From Helicobacteraceae bacterium (GTDB lineage: Bacteria > Campylobacterota > Campylobacteria > Campylobacterales > Sulfurimonadaceae): a stretch of DNA of 64,000 bases. Position 1 is the first letter of the stretch. Each line of letters opens with the position of its first letter. The stretch spans positions 1-64,000 of the forward strand of contig CANMJR010000009.1 of NCBI GenBank assembly GCA_947498025.1, read 5' to 3'. Both the position numbers and the translations under genes were made by a program. Positions 1-7,475 of the stretch are shown here, one piece after another. The notes under the pieces were generated by a model that worked only from the letters and a program-made list of their open reading frames with translations, was not told where the DNA came from and did not search any database.

Positions 1-124
1 CTAAACTGAAAACATTTCAAATCCTGACGCAAAAATATCGTAACCGCCGAAAATACTTTAATTTACGATTTAATTTGATATGTGGATTGGTAAATTTTGA
101 TCGTGGATTTGAGGTGCCCGTAAA

Positions 125-1060
125 ATGAGTTTTGCAAGAAGTCTAATGAATAATCAGTTTTTTTCAGCAAGTTTGGAATCTTTAAATGACATTCAAGAAG
201 CGAAAATTAAAATCAATGGTACTCAAATAGATGTTTTTGATATATTCTTAAAAAGTGCTACTTCCCATTCTGTTGATAATTCTTTTAAAGATATATTGGA
301 AAATTTTATAAAAGAAGCTAACAAATATGGTATATATTCTTTGAGCAAAAATTATGATAATGAACTTTTATGGGCATATTATTCTAATTCACATCAAGGT
401 TTTTGTATTGAATATGATTTAGATATTTTGAAGCAATGTCAACTTAATCAAGAGTTCTTTAATGATGTGGAGTATCACAAAGATATACCTATAATTGAAC
501 TTAATGATATATTTGAGCCAAAAGATTTAGTAAAAAAAATTTTAGCTACTAAAAGCATTGCATGGGAACACGAAGAAGAATTCAGAATTGTCACCGGAAC
601 CGTTGGTCTATATCATTTTTACAATAGATCAGTTAAATCAATTTATTTTGGATACAGAACACCGGAAAATACTACTAAACTTATTATGAGTACTCTTAGA
701 GGTAGAGGTGTTAAATATTACAAAATGCACCCTAAGCAAGATTTGTATGAGTTGGAGAAAATTGAAATAGAAGATGTTCATAAAGACTATTCAATCTATG
801 CAAATAAAAAAAATAAATTTATTCCTGAATTTGATAAAACAACAGAACCTTATAAAGATTTAATTTTGAAAGCAATAATTATAGTTGAGCAAGAGCTATT
901 ATGTGAAAAAGTTTTGGACGCTTATTTAAGTAGTTCAAAAGGTACAAAAGAAAATCCAGTATTCTATGTAACCTATGAAAATAAGATTAAAAATTTATTT
1001 ACTAGAAATTATTTTATTAGTAAAGAGGAAATTGAGGAAGTGTTTAAAAAAGAACTATAG
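125..1060 (+). CDS. DUF2971 domain protein
   Basis: Function unknown. The segment 'LWAYYSNSHQGFCIEYD' (about residues 82-98) and 'AWEHEEEFRIV' (about 146-156) are typical of the DUF2971 family, which often turns up in accessory and defence-type regions. The protein is 311 aa, soluble, with no signal peptide. An in-frame TGA at 110-112 means it cannot extend further upstream, and GAGG at 111-114 serves the ATG at 125. The N-terminus is slightly shorter than I expect for the family. The gene is very AT-rich: the line at 301-360 has 11 G/C in 60 by hand count, below the core genes here, which suggests horizontal origin. Confidence 0.7.
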   Translation: MSFARSLMNNQFFSASLESLNDIQEAKIKINGTQIDVFDIFLKSATSHSVDNSFKDILENFIKEANKYGIYSLSKNYDNELLWAYYSNSHQGFCIEYDLDILKQCQLNQEFFNDVEYHKDIPIIELNDIFEPKDLVKKILATKSIAWEHEEEFRIVTGTVGLYHFYNRSVKSIYFGYRTPENTTKLIMSTLRGRGVKYYKMHPKQDLYELEKIEIEDVHKDYSIYANKKNKFIPEFDKTTEPYKDLILKAIIIVEQELLCEKVLDAYLSSSKGTKENPVFYVTYENKIKNLFTRNYFISKEEIEEVFKKEL

Positions 1061-1211
1061 AATAAGAATAATACCCCTGTGAATGAATCTCCACTTTTGC
1101 TCGTTCCAAACTTGGGCATGTGAAAATCATCTCAAAACATGACAAACTGCAATACTTTTTAAATCAACTTCATTTTTGCGATACAGTAAAAAATATATCT
1201 GAGGAGCAAGT

Positions 1212-2039
1212 ATGAAAAGTAGTAAAATTTTAGTACAAAATACAGAAGTATCCGTGAAGCAACACAAACAAGTTGATTTTATATCTTTGACGGATATTGC
1301 AAGGTACAAAGACAGAGAGCGAAGTGATTATATTTTGCAAAACTGGATGCGAAATAGAGAAACGATTGAGTTTTTGGGATTATGGGAAAAGATTAATAAT
1401 GATAATTTTAATTCCATCGAATTCGATGGAATTAAAATGCAAGCAGGCATAAATAGTTTTATACTTACACCAAAAAGATGGATAGAAAAAACTTCTGCCA
1501 TAGGCATTATCTCAAAGGCTGGGAGATACGGTGGAACTTATGCTCATAGAGATATAGCGTTTGAGTTTGCTTCGTGGATAAGTGCAGAGTTTAAACTCTT
1601 CCTCATAAAAGAGTTTCAAAGACTCAAAGAAGATGAGATACAAAACAAATCACTTGAATGGGATTTGAGCAGAAGTTTGTCAAAAATAAACTATAGAATT
1701 CATACGGATGCAATTAAAGAGCATTTAGTTCCACATGCCATTGACAAACCAAAAGAGAGTTTGGTTTATGCAAATGAAGCAGATTTGTTGAATGTCGCTT
1801 TGTTTGGAGTCACTGCCAAAGAGTGGCGAGAAGCCAACAAAGATAAAGAAGGAAATGTCCGAGATTATGCGAGTGTAGAGCAACTTATAGTTCTTTCAAA
1901 TCTGGAGAGTATTAATGCAGAACTTTTAAAACAAGAATTACCGCAAAACGAAAGGCTTATAAGACTCAATCAAACGGCTATTTCGCAGATTAAGTCACTT
2001 ATTCATAATCCCACAGTTAAAAAGTTAAGCGGTAAATGA
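1212..2039 (+). CDS. KilA-N domain protein
   Basis: The first roughly 140 residues match the KilA-N domain of phage and mobile-element DNA-binding proteins: 'FISLTDIARYKD' near the start, then 'GRYGGTYAHRDIAFEFASW' followed by 'SAEFKLFLIKEFQRLKEDE'. The C-terminal part ('NVALFGVTAKEWREAN', 'YASVEQLIVLSNLESINAE') is the helical tail usual for the bacterial members. It probably binds DNA, but its role is unknown. AGGAG lies just upstream of the ATG. It sits beside a DUF2971 gene at the window edge, so both may belong to one accessory segment. A hairpin follows the stop codon. Confidence 0.8.
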   Translation: MKSSKILVQNTEVSVKQHKQVDFISLTDIARYKDRERSDYILQNWMRNRETIEFLGLWEKINNDNFNSIEFDGIKMQAGINSFILTPKRWIEKTSAIGIISKAGRYGGTYAHRDIAFEFASWISAEFKLFLIKEFQRLKEDEIQNKSLEWDLSRSLSKINYRIHTDAIKEHLVPHAIDKPKESLVYANEADLLNVALFGVTAKEWREANKDKEGNVRDYASVEQLIVLSNLESINAELLKQELPQNERLIRLNQTAISQIKSLIHNPTVKKLSGK

Positions 2040-2043
2040 TTTT

Positions 2044-2070
2044 CAGTTGTCGCAAAATTTTCGACAACTG
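2044..2070. terminator. Inverted repeat after the KilA-N gene
   Basis: CAGTTGTCG and CGACAACTG form a perfect 9-bp stem around a 9-nt AT-rich loop, starting 4 nt after the KilA-N stop. No clear T run follows on the + strand, so it may be a weak terminator or a protein-binding site. Confidence 0.4.
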
Positions 2071-2243
2071 CCTCAGATGGAAAATATACAGTGTTACATA
2101 TTACAATCTAGATGTAATAATCTCTGTTGAATATAGGGTTAAATCTCAAAAAGGTGTGAGGTAAAAAATCCCTCTTACGATAGTTTCAGCCTTTTTCGAT
2201 AAAATCGTTTTTCAAGAATTTATACTAAGAAATAAGGTATTTT

Positions 2244-2861
2244 ATGGAACAAACAAAATCGAGAGTGAATATTTACGGGCTTTTGTCCCGTGTCTTGCTT
2301 CAAGAGCTGGATGTAGAAGTTTTAAAAACTATAAAAGACGATGAAAATATTTTAGATTTTTTCCCAACTTTAAAGGGTTGGAAGGAATTTACAGAGGTTG
2401 AAGAGAGTAAGCTTTTGGATGAATATTTTAATCCTGACTTTGTAAATCTCTCTGTTTTACACCTCATTCCCTATGAAACTTTTTACACAAGAGAAGACCA
2501 GAAGATTGAGACAGGCGGAGCAAACCCTGTAACCGACATGTACAGTGCTTATGATTTTATGGTAGATTATGAAGCTTCTCGCACGGTCTCGGCTGATCAC
2601 ATCGGGGTAGAATTGGAGTTTATGCACCATCTTTGCGTGGCGGAGATGAAGGCTTTGCAAGAGGGTGACAAAGAGGCAATAAAAGAGCTTCAGGAGGTGC
2701 AGCGTGCGTTTTTAAATAAGCACCTTCTTCAGTGGGCGCCGATGTATTTGATTAGCATGAAGTTTGAAGCTAGAACACCTCTTTACTATGATGCTGCCGA
2801 TATGGCGTTGGAGTTTATTTTGAGCGATAATGAGTACTTGACAAAAGAGTTAAATTTATAA
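2244..2861 (+). CDS. TorD-family molybdoenzyme chaperone
   Basis: An all-helical protein of 205 aa, the usual size of TorD/DmsD cytoplasmic chaperones that bind Tat signal peptides and help insert the molybdopterin cofactor into oxidoreductases. The motif 'DHIGVELEFMHHLCVAEM' (about residues 118-135) is the family signature. The start ATG at 2244 follows AAGG. It opens a four-gene set, only 1 bp ahead of the Fe-S gene. In Campylobacterota such a chaperone next to Fe-S genes usually serves formate dehydrogenase, but no catalytic subunit is in this window, so the client is inferred. Confidence 0.85.
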   Translation: MEQTKSRVNIYGLLSRVLLQELDVEVLKTIKDDENILDFFPTLKGWKEFTEVEESKLLDEYFNPDFVNLSVLHLIPYETFYTREDQKIETGGANPVTDMYSAYDFMVDYEASRTVSADHIGVELEFMHHLCVAEMKALQEGDKEAIKELQEVQRAFLNKHLLQWAPMYLISMKFEARTPLYYDAADMALEFILSDNEYLTKELNL

Positions 2862-2862
2862 C

Positions 2863-3963
2863 ATGTCACTCATTCAGTTAAATGCAAGCAGATGTGTTCG
2901 TTCTTTAAGCAAAGATAGCGAGTGCAACAGATGTGAAGTTATCTGCCCGACCGGAGCGATAGTTGTTGGGAATAATCCGCTTCCTGCCATAAACTTCTCC
3001 TCATGTGTAGGTTGCGGTGCATGTGACGCTATTTGCCCAAATGAGGCACTTTTTCTTGATGACTTCAACTCTACAAACTTCTTTTTTGATTTTATAGAGG
3101 ATGAGCAAAATATTATCTCTTGCCGCAAAAATGTTCCATGTATTGCAGCTTTGGGGGTTGAATATCTTATCTCTTTGGCGGTGCTTAAAAAAGAGGTCGT
3201 TTTTGACATGGGGTATTGTGATACATGTGAGATTCAATCCACATGCAAAGCCCAAATACTCAAAAACCATGAAGAAGCATCGTATCTGCTTGAGGCTATG
3301 GAGAATGAGGCGCTAATCAGATTGGAAGATATCTGCTATGAAAGTGAAATAAAAGAGAGCAACAGAAGAGATTTTCTTCGCTCCATTAATCTTACAAGCA
3401 TAGTGAAAACGAAGCACAGTTTTGAGCAAGAGGTAAAAAAAGCTACGGATGAGCTGGTAGAACACACCCTCAAAAAAGCGGATATTGCACTGCTCAAACA
3501 AAAGAGAATTCCACACAAAAGAAAGCTTTTTTTTACGGCAATAAAGAGAGTTCAAAAGCCGTCTCAGTACCATGTGGTGGATGCAGCCGAAATCTCTTTT
3601 ACCTCACAAAAACTTATGGACAAAGAGAGTTGCACTGCATGTCAGATGTGCTACAGAGTCTGCCCGACGGGTGCGCTCAGCTCGGATGTGAAAAACTCTA
3701 AAATAGATTTTGACCCATTTTTGTGTATTAAATGCAATATCTGCCATGATGTGTGCGAGCCAAATGCGATAACGCTCTCGACCTCTTATAATATAAAAGA
3801 GTTTTTTGAGCCGGAGGTGCAGAACTTGATAACATTCAGTGTAAAAAGATGCAATGAGTGCAGTGTTGTTTTTAGCACAAACTCGGGCGAAAAACTCTGT
3901 TACAGATGTAAAGCAGAGGAAGAAGAGGCGAGAGAGCTTTGGGGAATACAAAATGATGAATAA
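2863..3963 (+). CDS. Multi-cluster 4Fe-4S ferredoxin-type protein
   Basis: A 366-aa cytoplasmic protein with four ferredoxin-type motifs: 'CNRCEVICP' (residues 21-29), 'CVGCGACDAICP' (48-59), 'CTACQMCYRVCP' (257-268) and 'CIKCNICHDVCEP' (288-300). An extra Cys group 'CDTCEIQSTC' lies near 119-128, and a C-terminal zinc-ribbon-like 'CNEC...CYRC' at 330-349. It probably carries several [4Fe-4S] clusters and moves electrons, or helps cofactor assembly, for the molybdoenzyme implied by the TorD neighbour. It follows torD by 1 bp and overlaps the next gene by 11 nt, consistent with one operon. The exact partner is unknown. Confidence 0.8.
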   Translation: MSLIQLNASRCVRSLSKDSECNRCEVICPTGAIVVGNNPLPAINFSSCVGCGACDAICPNEALFLDDFNSTNFFFDFIEDEQNIISCRKNVPCIAALGVEYLISLAVLKKEVVFDMGYCDTCEIQSTCKAQILKNHEEASYLLEAMENEALIRLEDICYESEIKESNRRDFLRSINLTSIVKTKHSFEQEVKKATDELVEHTLKKADIALLKQKRIPHKRKLFFTAIKRVQKPSQYHVVDAAEISFTSQKLMDKESCTACQMCYRVCPTGALSSDVKNSKIDFDPFLCIKCNICHDVCEPNAITLSTSYNIKEFFEPEVQNLITFSVKRCNECSVVFSTNSGEKLCYRCKAEEEEARELWGIQNDE

Positions 3964-4711
3964 CGCAAACGAAATTTCAAAACAAACTAAATTATTTGGT
4001 TTTATAGGCGAAAATGCAGGCGTGAGCAGATTGAGTGCGATAATAAACAAGATGTTCAAAGAGCATGGTGATGATGCCATGATGATTCCGATGAATATTC
4101 GTGAAGATGATTTTTACTTTACTCTCTCAAATATGAAAAAATCTCAACTCAGCGGTGCCGTGATTTCTAACGAATATGTGAGCAGCGTTGTTGAGATTCT
4201 CGACGAAGCTTCCTCTTTGGTAAAGCGAAGCGGCATGTGTGATATTGTCTTCAAAGAGGGCGAAAAACTCAGAGGCGATTTGTTTGGAATGCGGGTTTTG
4301 CTGGAGCACCTCAAAGATTTGAGAGCATCAAAAATAGCCCTCATCGGAACAACATCGCAGGCAAAAGCTTTTTCATTCTTGGCATGCGGATTTGAGGTGA
4401 GTTACTTTAGTGCAAATCTTGAAGAGCTTATGCAGTTTTGCGAGGAGGTTGAGATAAAAGATGGAGATTTGAACCGCTTAGCAAAGGGTTTAAATAGTGA
4501 TTTGTCGGGCTTTGATGCAGTTCTGGATTTCTCGAATATGAGCAGTTTAGAGAGCGTTGAAATATTGCCTCACTTTAACTTTGACATGAAAAACAATAAA
4601 GAGTACTCGCCGCTAAAATCAAGAGCGCACGAGCTTGGTGCCGAGTACACAAGCTATGACGATATGATAGAAAAATTTGCTCAAAAAGCGTATAAAACTA
4701 TAAAAGGATAA
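3953..4711 (+). CDS. Shikimate-dehydrogenase-like protein of the Fe-S/TorD operon
   Basis: The ORF track starts at 3854, but ATG-ATG at 3953 fits better: it lies after AGCTTTGGGG and overlaps the upstream gene by only 11 nt. The 252-aa product has the layout of shikimate dehydrogenase: 'LFGFIGENAGVSRLSAIINK' at the start, a 'GDLFGMRVLLEHL' segment where the NTDG motif would be, and 'KIALIGTTSQAKAFSFLA' where the NAD-binding strand would be. The catalytic Lys of 'NVTxPxK' is not seen (here 'SGAVISNEY'), so it is unlikely to be a shikimate dehydrogenase. A role with the oxidoreductase maturation genes is inferred from context only. Confidence 0.6.
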   Translation: MMNNANEISKQTKLFGFIGENAGVSRLSAIINKMFKEHGDDAMMIPMNIREDDFYFTLSNMKKSQLSGAVISNEYVSSVVEILDEASSLVKRSGMCDIVFKEGEKLRGDLFGMRVLLEHLKDLRASKIALIGTTSQAKAFSFLACGFEVSYFSANLEELMQFCEEVEIKDGDLNRLAKGLNSDLSGFDAVLDFSNMSSLESVEILPHFNFDMKNNKEYSPLKSRAHELGAEYTSYDDMIEKFAQKAYKTIKG

Positions 4712-4714
4712 GCA

Positions 4715-5215
4715 TTGAACACAGAAGATTTAAAAGATTTAAGAGTTGAGTTTGACAAGTTTGTAAATGAGGGGTGTACGCTGGATCCACAATCCGGTGC
4801 AACCCGAAATACGGCTGATAAAGAAGAGGAAGAGCCAGTTCCTCAGTTTGTAGATGCACTTACAACGATGCTTTTGGCACCGGCACATAGCGGAGTTTAT
4901 CTCTCAAGACTTGATATAAAAAGAGTTGCAGAGGCGATTGATGAGTCCATTCCTATTAAAGAGCGACTCAAAATGGTTCGCTCGCTTTTTAGACACACAA
5001 CCAAAAAAGAGTATTTAGAGAATGCTTTTAGTGAGATAAATAGACATATAAACGGGCGTGTTTTAATCTATCAAGAGCTGAGTGAAGCGTTTCCTGCGTC
5101 AAAAGTTATTTTTGATGAAAACATAAAAAAAGCAGAAAAAACCATGAGAATGTTGGAGCAGATAGTAGAAGATTTTGAAGAGATAGAACCGACAAGCGAC
5201 CCGTTAGCTATTTAA
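4715..5215 (+). CDS. Conserved-looking protein of unknown function
   Basis: I do not recognise this 166-aa protein. It starts with TTG at 4715, 3 bp after the previous stop, and so reads as the last gene of the TorD/Fe-S set. It is soluble, acidic at both ends ('EEEEPVP', 'EDFEEIEP'), probably helical, and has one Cys and no obvious metal site. Its stop codon shares the bases TTAA with the stop of the convergent gene. A role linked to formate dehydrogenase or another molybdoenzyme is a guess from position. Confidence 0.6.
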   Translation: MNTEDLKDLRVEFDKFVNEGCTLDPQSGATRNTADKEEEEPVPQFVDALTTMLLAPAHSGVYLSRLDIKRVAEAIDESIPIKERLKMVRSLFRHTTKKEYLENAFSEINRHINGRVLIYQELSEAFPASKVIFDENIKKAEKTMRMLEQIVEDFEEIEPTSDPLAI

Positions 5216-5406
5216 TTGCTTCGGGCTAAAGCCGCAAAATCAATCTCTTGAGATTTTTCTTGCGCTCTTTTTTTATCCTCTTCGTAATTACCGGAGCTGA
5301 AGGTATATTCGCTTTTGTTTAGAATACACCCTTTAATTCCAGGTAAACATGGCTTATTCAAAAGTTTACATTCGCCTTTAAAATCGTGCTGACATGTCCA
5401 GCCCAT
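5212..5406 (-). CDS. Small Cys-containing protein downstream of pgpA
   Basis: A 64-aa protein that I do not recognise. Four Cys in the first 27 residues ('CQHDFKGECKLLNKPC', then 'GC') could bind a metal, followed by a charged helical tail. It begins 1 bp after the pgpA stop on the same strand, so it is probably co-transcribed and translationally coupled. It converges tail to tail with the 166-aa gene, sharing the stop bases TTAA. Confidence 0.6.
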   Translation of the reverse strand: MGWTCQHDFKGECKLLNKPCLPGIKGCILNKSEYTFSSGNYEEDKKRAQEKSQEIDFAALARSN

Positions 5407-5407
5407 T

Positions 5408-5911
5408 TTACACTCCTTGAAGTGTTACAATTCCCTGCCAGAGCAGTGCACTCAAAATTCCTGCAACAAATCCGGCAATAACATCGTCGCCGACTACGCC
5501 TAAACCGCCCTTTGTCTCTCTGTCTATTCTACCGATAATAGATGGTTTTGTGATGTCGAAATATCTAAAAAGCAAAAATGATAAGAGTGATTGAATCAAA
5601 AATCCATTCTCCCACATGCCAAGAGCATTGAAGTTTATGGTTATTGCAGGTGCAACGCTCAGAGCAAACCACATGCCGGCTAACTCATCGATTACTATGC
5701 GTTTATCGTCATGGATTCCGCTTATTTTTTCATATTTATCGATAGCTTTAATCGCGATAACGGTGACAAGAAGCGAGGCTAAAAAAAGAGTTTGTGCATC
5801 AAAAGCGATGAGTATCCACATGCCAAGAAAAAGAGCGACAATACTCCCCACAGTTCCGGGAGCTTTCGGTGCAAGTCCGCTGTAGCCAAGTGTTATAAAA
5901 AACCAGTTCAT
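5408..5911 (-). CDS. pgpA: Phosphatidylglycerophosphatase A
   Basis: Removes the phosphate from phosphatidylglycerophosphate to give phosphatidylglycerol at the inner membrane. 'GYSGLAPKAPGTVGS' near the N-terminus, 'IVIDELAGMWFAL' in the middle and 'GGLGVVGDDVIAG' near the C-terminus are the conserved PgpA motifs, the last with the Asp pair expected for metal binding. There are four hydrophobic segments in 167 aa, the normal family size. From memory, in Campylobacter pgpA sits directly next to the sat-like gene; here about 4 kb of restriction and toxin genes lies between them. Confidence 0.93.
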   Translation of the reverse strand: MNWFFITLGYSGLAPKAPGTVGSIVALFLGMWILIAFDAQTLFLASLLVTVIAIKAIDKYEKISGIHDDKRIVIDELAGMWFALSVAPAITINFNALGMWENGFLIQSLLSFLLFRYFDITKPSIIGRIDRETKGGLGVVGDDVIAGFVAGILSALLWQGIVTLQGV

Positions 5912-5983
5912 TTATTTCCTTTACATGTTAAAAAATTGTAATTTTATCGTGCAAGTGTAGTCAAAGAGCGGTTAAATTCTACT

Positions 5984-6242
5984 TTAGTTCATATTTTCAA
6001 AAAAATCATTTACTTCACACTCTAAAATATAGGCTATTTGATACAGATGTTTCATATTGAAATGCTGTTTTTTGAGATACAACTCTGACTGAGAAACTAA
6101 TCCTACTGATTTATGTCCTATTACTTGAGAAAGTTGAAGTTGTGAGAGACCCTTCAACATCCTCTTTTTTTTTAACATTAGAACCAATAAGTTTATAAAA
6201 ATCATCTATCTGATTTTCATCAATATCTTCAATCGTTCTCAA
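5984..6242 (-). pseudogene. XRE-type controller (C) regulator, frameshifted at an A9 tract
   Basis: Two overlapping reading frames together make one complete HTH protein. Frame 1 from TTG at 6242 reads 'RTIEDIDENQIDDFYKLIGS' then 'NVKKK'. Frame 2 continues 'KKKRMLKGLSQLQLSQVIGH' to 'ILECEVNDFFENMN'. They meet at a run of nine A (6165-6173 as T on the + strand); with eight A the gene would encode about 85 aa, the size of restriction-modification controller proteins. It is divergent from the methyltransferase gene, with two palindromic boxes between. The ORF track shows only the 73-aa second half. It could be a pseudogene, a slippage-controlled gene or a sequencing error. Confidence 0.7.
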
Positions 6243-6250
6243 TTATTACC

Positions 6251-6262
6251 TAGTTATTACTA
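6251..6262. promoter_or_regulatory. Likely controller-protein box 1
   Basis: TAGTTATTACTA is a 12-bp near-palindrome just upstream of the HTH gene start, matching the box at 6301 except for one base. Two such boxes between a divergent small XRE regulator and a methyltransferase gene are the usual C-box arrangement. Confidence 0.6.
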
Positions 6263-6300
6263 TTTCTTAAATTTTATTAAGATACAATTTTTTCTTCAAC

Positions 6301-6312
6301 TAGTAATTACTA
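6301..6312. promoter_or_regulatory. Likely controller-protein box 2
   Basis: TAGTAATTACTA is a perfect 12-bp palindrome. It begins exactly 50 bp from the first base of box 1, about five helical turns, so dimers on both boxes would lie on the same face of the DNA. It lies between the controller and the methyltransferase. Confidence 0.65.
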
Positions 6313-6400
6313 TGCGACTAAGGAAATTCTTGATAAAAACTTTCGATAATAAAATTAACATGCATTGTTTCTATGACTTTCTAATACAAATGAGTAAGAA

Positions 6401-7467
6401 GTGAAAGAAAAAGTTTTGAAGCTGGGTGAATTATTTTGTGGACCAGGAGGAATTGCTCTTGTGCACAAAACGCTCAAATACGCGATGAAAAAACAAATAC
6501 GAAATACAGCATAAAACATGTTTGGGCAAGTGATTATCACCTAGAAACATGTCAAACTTATCAACACAATTTTAAAAATGTAAAAGTGATTTGCAAAGAC
6601 ATAAAAGAATTAGATATTGATTCTTTAGGTGAAATTGATGCTTTTGCTTATGGATTTCCTTGTAACGATTTTAGCATTGTCGGGGAATCCAAAGGTTTTG
6701 ATGGGGAATTTGGAGGGCTTTATAAATATGGTGTCAATGTAATCAATAGGTACAACCCTTATTTTTTTATAGCCGAAAATGTTGGCGGGCTAGCAAGTGC
6801 CAACGAGGGCAAAGCATTCAAAAATATCTTACGAGATTTAGGAAATGCTGGAGCAGAAGGTTATGAACTAACGGTTCATAAATATAAATTTGAAGAATAC
6901 GGGATACCACAAAAACGGCATCGAATAATTATTGTGGGTATTGCAAAATCATTAAAAAAGAAATTTCAAGTGCCTGCACCTACACATTTAGATAATTATG
7001 TGAGTGTAAAAGAAACTTTTGAGAAAAAACCAATTCCTCTTGATGCCTACAATCATGAATTTACTACACAATCAAAAACAGTTGTAGAAAGATTAAAATA
7101 CATACAACCGGGACAAAACATTTGGCAAACAGAACTTCCAGAACACTTGCAGTTGAATGTCAAGGGTGCCAAATTAAGTCAGATATACAAAAGACTTCAC
7201 CCTGATCAACCTTCTTATACTATTACTGGGAGTGGAGGTGGTGGGACACATGGTTATCACTACTCCGAATATAGAGCTTTAACAAATCGTGAACGCGCCA
7301 GAATACAAACATTTCCTGATGATTTTATTTTTGTAGGCAAAAAAGAAAGTGTTCGACGGCAAATTGGTATGGCAGTTTCGCCCGTGATGTCTAAAATTAT
7401 CTTTGAAGCAGTTTTAAAAACATTAGCGGATATTGATTACCCTTCCACTCAAGCAAGATATTCGTAA
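6401..7467 (+). pseudogene. C5 cytosine DNA methyltransferase, frameshifted in motif I
   Basis: Would transfer a methyl group from SAM to C5 of cytosine and protect the host from the adjacent endonuclease. The frame from GTG at 6401 reads 'LGELFCGPGGIAL' (motif I, SAM binding) and then runs off frame. The rest is in the frame of the ORF-track entry (TTG at 6436). Adding one G near 6460-6462 joins them as 'GGIALGAQNAQ', giving 355 aa. Motif IV 'FPCNDFS' (Cys about 88), motif VI 'ENV' (about 126) and motif VIII 'QKRHR' (about 171) are present, then a target-recognition region and 'RALTNRERARIQTFP'. As written the ORF lacks motif I and should be inactive. Confidence 0.8.
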
Positions 7468-7475
7468 GAGGTAAT

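Noticed and set aside
1061-1211. Possible partial repeat 'CTCGTTCCAAACTTGGGCAT' before the KilA-N gene
   Set aside because: It looks like an intergenic repeat piece, but I found no second copy in the window and it does not match the repeat family described.
2874-3573. Several - strand and alternate-frame ORFs inside the Fe-S gene
   Set aside because: They are shadows of the strongly supported ferredoxin-type frame and have no family motifs of their own.
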